A DNA stretch of 6,755 nt from an uncultured Thermomicrobiales bacterium (GTDB taxonomy: Bacteria > Chloroflexota > Chloroflexia > Thermomicrobiales > Thermomicrobiaceae), in NCBI GenBank assembly GCA_937891245.1, contig CALAGB010000252.1, forward strand, positions 1-6,755, read 5' to 3'. The position numbers were made by a program, and so were the translations under genes. Shown in pieces: positions 5,447-6,755 of this stretch. How positions within the stretch are numbered: the stretch's first letter is position 1; each line of letters begins with the position of its first letter. The notes beneath the pieces were generated by a model. The model ran no database searches, was not told the DNA's origin, and worked only from the letters and a program-made list of their open reading frames with translations.

Positions 5447-5460
5447 CATGCGGCCGCATG
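5447..5460. promoter_or_regulatory. 14-bp palindrome upstream of the helix-turn-helix gene, candidate operator
   Basis: CATGCGGCCGCATG is perfectly self-complementary and ends 22 bases before the GTG at 5483. Its place in front of a gene for a DNA-binding protein suits autoregulation, but this rests on position alone. A leader-RNA hairpin is the alternative. Confidence 0.35.
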
Positions 5461-5482
5461 CGAATCTGGCGAAAGAGGCTAC

Positions 5483-6100
5483 GTGTTCGACGATTCTCGC
5501 AATGATGCGCCTGATGATTTCAACGCCTTTTCCGAACTCGACGAGGGCGAACTGGAGGAATGGGATTCGCTCAAGGATCTCCTTTCAGACCTCGACGACC
5601 GCGAACGCGAGCCGCTTGCGAGTGGTGCCTTCGAGATCCCGGCGCTGCTCGGAGATGGCGATGGCATCGCCCGCTGGGTGCTCCGTCTCAGTCAGATCCG
5701 GCGGATCTCCGGTATCACACTACTGCGGCAGGGGCTGCCACGGGCACCCTGGTGCATCGCCATGCGAGTCATCGCGATCGATCACGATGCGGTCCGCATC
5801 GGCGTAACGACCACCCGGCGCGTTAGCCACGAACAACTCGCCGAATTCGTCGTGCAACTCCTCGGCAGCGCTGGAGATTTGACGATTGAGATCGAACCGG
5901 TCACGCGCCAGGCCGCCGGTGAACGCTGGCTGACGATCGACGAGGTCGCGGATGAGTTCCGCGTCAGGCCGCGCCACATCGAGCGCTGGATCGAAGCTGG
6001 TCTGCTCGTGGCCCGGCAGGTTGAAACGGAGCACGGTTTGGAATGGCGCATTCGCCTGCGTCCGGCACCGGCCCGGCAGGCGGTGGGAGTTTCGGCATGA
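5483..6100 (+). CDS. Uncharacterised protein with acidic N-terminus and C-terminal MerR/excisionase-like helix-turn-helix
   Basis: I do not recognise the full-length protein (205 residues). Residues 1-45 are strongly acidic (DDSRNDAPDDF, DEGELEEWD) and look disordered. A middle section, about 60-140, has alternating strands and a helix (WCIAMRVIAIDHDAVRIGV, then HEQLAEFVVQLLG) and matches no family I can name. Residues 149-178 (WLTIDEVADEFRVRPRHIERWIEAGLL) have the pattern of a MerR/excisionase-type winged helix-turn-helix, in which the second helix reads DNA; the wing would be the following ARQVETEHGLEWRIR. The GTG start has GAGG four to five bases upstream. The stop overlaps the next start as ATGA, so translation is probably coupled. 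The product could be a transcription factor or an adaptor that places the DUF4388 partner on DNA. Confidence 0.72.
   Translation: MFDDSRNDAPDDFNAFSELDEGELEEWDSLKDLLSDLDDREREPLASGAFEIPALLGDGDGIARWVLRLSQIRRISGITLLRQGLPRAPWCIAMRVIAIDHDAVRIGVTTTRRVSHEQLAEFVVQLLGSAGDLTIEIEPVTRQAAGERWLTIDEVADEFRVRPRHIERWIEAGLLVARQVETEHGLEWRIRLRPAPARQAVGVSA
6085..6089 (+). promoter_or_regulatory. Shine-Dalgarno site for the DUF4388 gene, inside the preceding gene
   Basis: GGGAG lies seven bases before ATG 6097 and supports that start rather than the internal ATG at 6103. Confidence 0.6.
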
Positions 6101-6705
6101 GCATGCATGGTGATCTCAACGATTTCGCGCTCACCGACATCCTGGCGATGATCGCCCAGCGCAATAAGTCCGGCACCCTCCGCTTGAGTACCGCGACCGA
6201 CCGCATTACCCTGAGCTTCGATCTCGGCCTGGTGAGCGCGGTCAGCTCCGGCGAGATCAATCAGCACATCGGCCGGCTGCTGGTGCGTCACGGGTATGTA
6301 CGCGAGGAGCAGGTCGAGCAGGGACTCGTCTTACAGGCGCTCAGCGCGCCGCGCCGGCGCCTCGGCGAAGTGCTTGTCGACATCGGAGCCGTCACCCGCC
6401 GGCAGGTTGCCGACGCCGTCGCGAGCCAACTCAAGACGTCGCTCGTTCGGCTGCTGATCGAACCGGCCGGCAGCTTCACCTTTACACCGAGCGAGGCCGA
6501 TAGTCCGGCTGTCGCGCGTGACGCGGAAAGCCGCATTGATTCCGTCATGCAGGAGGCGCTACAACTCGCTGGAGAGTGGCTGGAACGCCATCCGGCACGC
6601 CAGACGGTGGCCATCACCGATGCCGAGGTCGATCCAAACTGGCCGGCCGAGCTGCGCGATACCGATCGCGCGATTCTCCTTTCAATCCTGAACGGCTCAA
6701 CCGTA
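6097..6705 (+). CDS. DUF4388 (PATAN-like) domain protein, C-terminus cut by the contig end
   Basis: The frame is open to the window end, but only 203 codons (to 6705) are biological; after that it reads adapter (RSEEHTSELQS...). GDLNDFALTDILAMIAQRNK (5-24), SGTLRL (25-30) and ITLSFDLGLVSAVSSGE (37-53) match the DUF4388 pattern: GDL..f.l.dll..i....ksG.L.l, then a strand and dG.iv.A. Two similar segments follow, IGRLLVRHGYVREEQVEQGL (58-77) and LGEVLVDIGAVTRRQVADAV (89-108), resembling the N-terminal repeats of GspE/MshE-type proteins. The last residues, TDRAILLSILNGSTV, look like the start of the helical region usually found at the end of such proteins. DUF4388 proteins are often linked to two-component or small-GTPase signalling and motility; the role here is unknown. 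It is coupled to the upstream gene by an ATGA overlap. Confidence 0.82.
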
Positions 6706-6755
6706 AGATCGGAAGAGCACACGTCTGAACTCCAGTCACCTTGTAATCTCGTATG
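6706..6755 (+). other. Illumina TruSeq adapter with index CTTGTA (artefact)
   Basis: From AGATCGGAAGAGCACACG at 6706 the sequence follows the TruSeq indexed adapter base for base. The constant part ends with CTCCAGTCAC at 6730-6739, the six-base index CTTGTA (index 12 in the standard set) is at 6740-6745, and ATCTCGTATG completes the window. The first A may be the A-tail or a genomic base. This is unremoved library adapter at a contig end and should be trimmed. Confidence 0.98.

Larger units (their letters stand above)
5229..5482. other. Divergent intergenic region between the SDR and helix-turn-helix genes
   Basis: This 254-bp gap holds a hairpin repeat (5245-5305), an 8-bp near-tandem repeat CGGTACGA/CGGTACGC at 5359-5374, and a 14-bp palindrome at 5447-5460. 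A possible -10 for the SDR, TATTGT, reads on the minus strand at 5348-5353 but has no good -35. No clear promoter for the plus-strand operon was found. Confidence 0.4.

Noticed and set aside
5782..6722. Minus-strand open frames opposite the helix-turn-helix and DUF4388 genes
   Set aside because: They are antisense shadows. The one at 6288-6722 even starts inside the sequencing adapter.
1..6755. tRNA, rRNA, transposase, toxin-antitoxin or defence genes
   Set aside because: No cloverleaf with a TTCRANNY arm, rRNA core sequence or corresponding protein motifs were seen in any reading of the window.

Overview
The window is GC-rich, gene-dense bacterial chromosomal DNA with strong Shine-Dalgarno sites, sigma70-like promoters and hairpin-rich intergenic repeats. 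The protein types together (a double-length ThyX-family protein, a DinB-family protein, a DUF4388 protein, and a degraded protein with an SPDCADAY-type motif) suggest Chloroflexota, perhaps Thermomicrobia. That placement is from memory and only moderately certain. The last 50 bases are not biological: they are an Illumina TruSeq adapter with index CTTGTA, so this is the end of a short-read contig and real sequence stops at about 6705.

Layout, left to right. 1-480 (+) is the C-terminal part of a DadA/DAO-type FAD amino-acid oxidoreductase. It converges on a Nudix hydrolase (569 to about 1111, -) across a 13-bp perfect inverted repeat. From 1227 (+), behind a perfect GGAGG site, lies a broken gene: two blocks of one protein in different frames, separated by a one-base slip at a GGGG run, then cut off near 1450. 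Directly after it is a GC-extreme array of five related units of about 37 bp, two in one direction and three in the other (about 1461-1690). A stretch without genes follows, ending in a good promoter (1875-1903) whose -10 box lies inside a 12-bp palindrome.

1975-3645 (+) encodes a 556-residue ThyX-family protein that reads as two fused ThyX-like halves with complementary loss of conserved residues. It converges on a DinB-family protein (3858-4373, -), and the gap holds two large hairpins. The DinB-family gene has a textbook promoter (TTGACA, 17 bp, TAAAGT) and, at the expected transcription start, a GAAC-N4-GTTC box matching the Gram-positive LexA/SOS operator. Upstream of it on the same strand is a classical SDR oxidoreductase (4467-5228, -).

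Divergent from the SDR is a two-gene operon (+) joined by an ATGA overlap: an acidic protein with a C-terminal MerR/excisionase-like helix-turn-helix (5483-6100), and a DUF4388 protein (6097 to the contig end, truncated). A 14-bp palindrome lies just upstream of the first gene. This pair is the least understood coding part of the window.

Functionally, the Nudix, ThyX-like and DinB-family genes loosely share a nucleotide-pool and DNA-damage theme. They have separate promoters and differing orientations, so this is neighbourhood rather than an operon.
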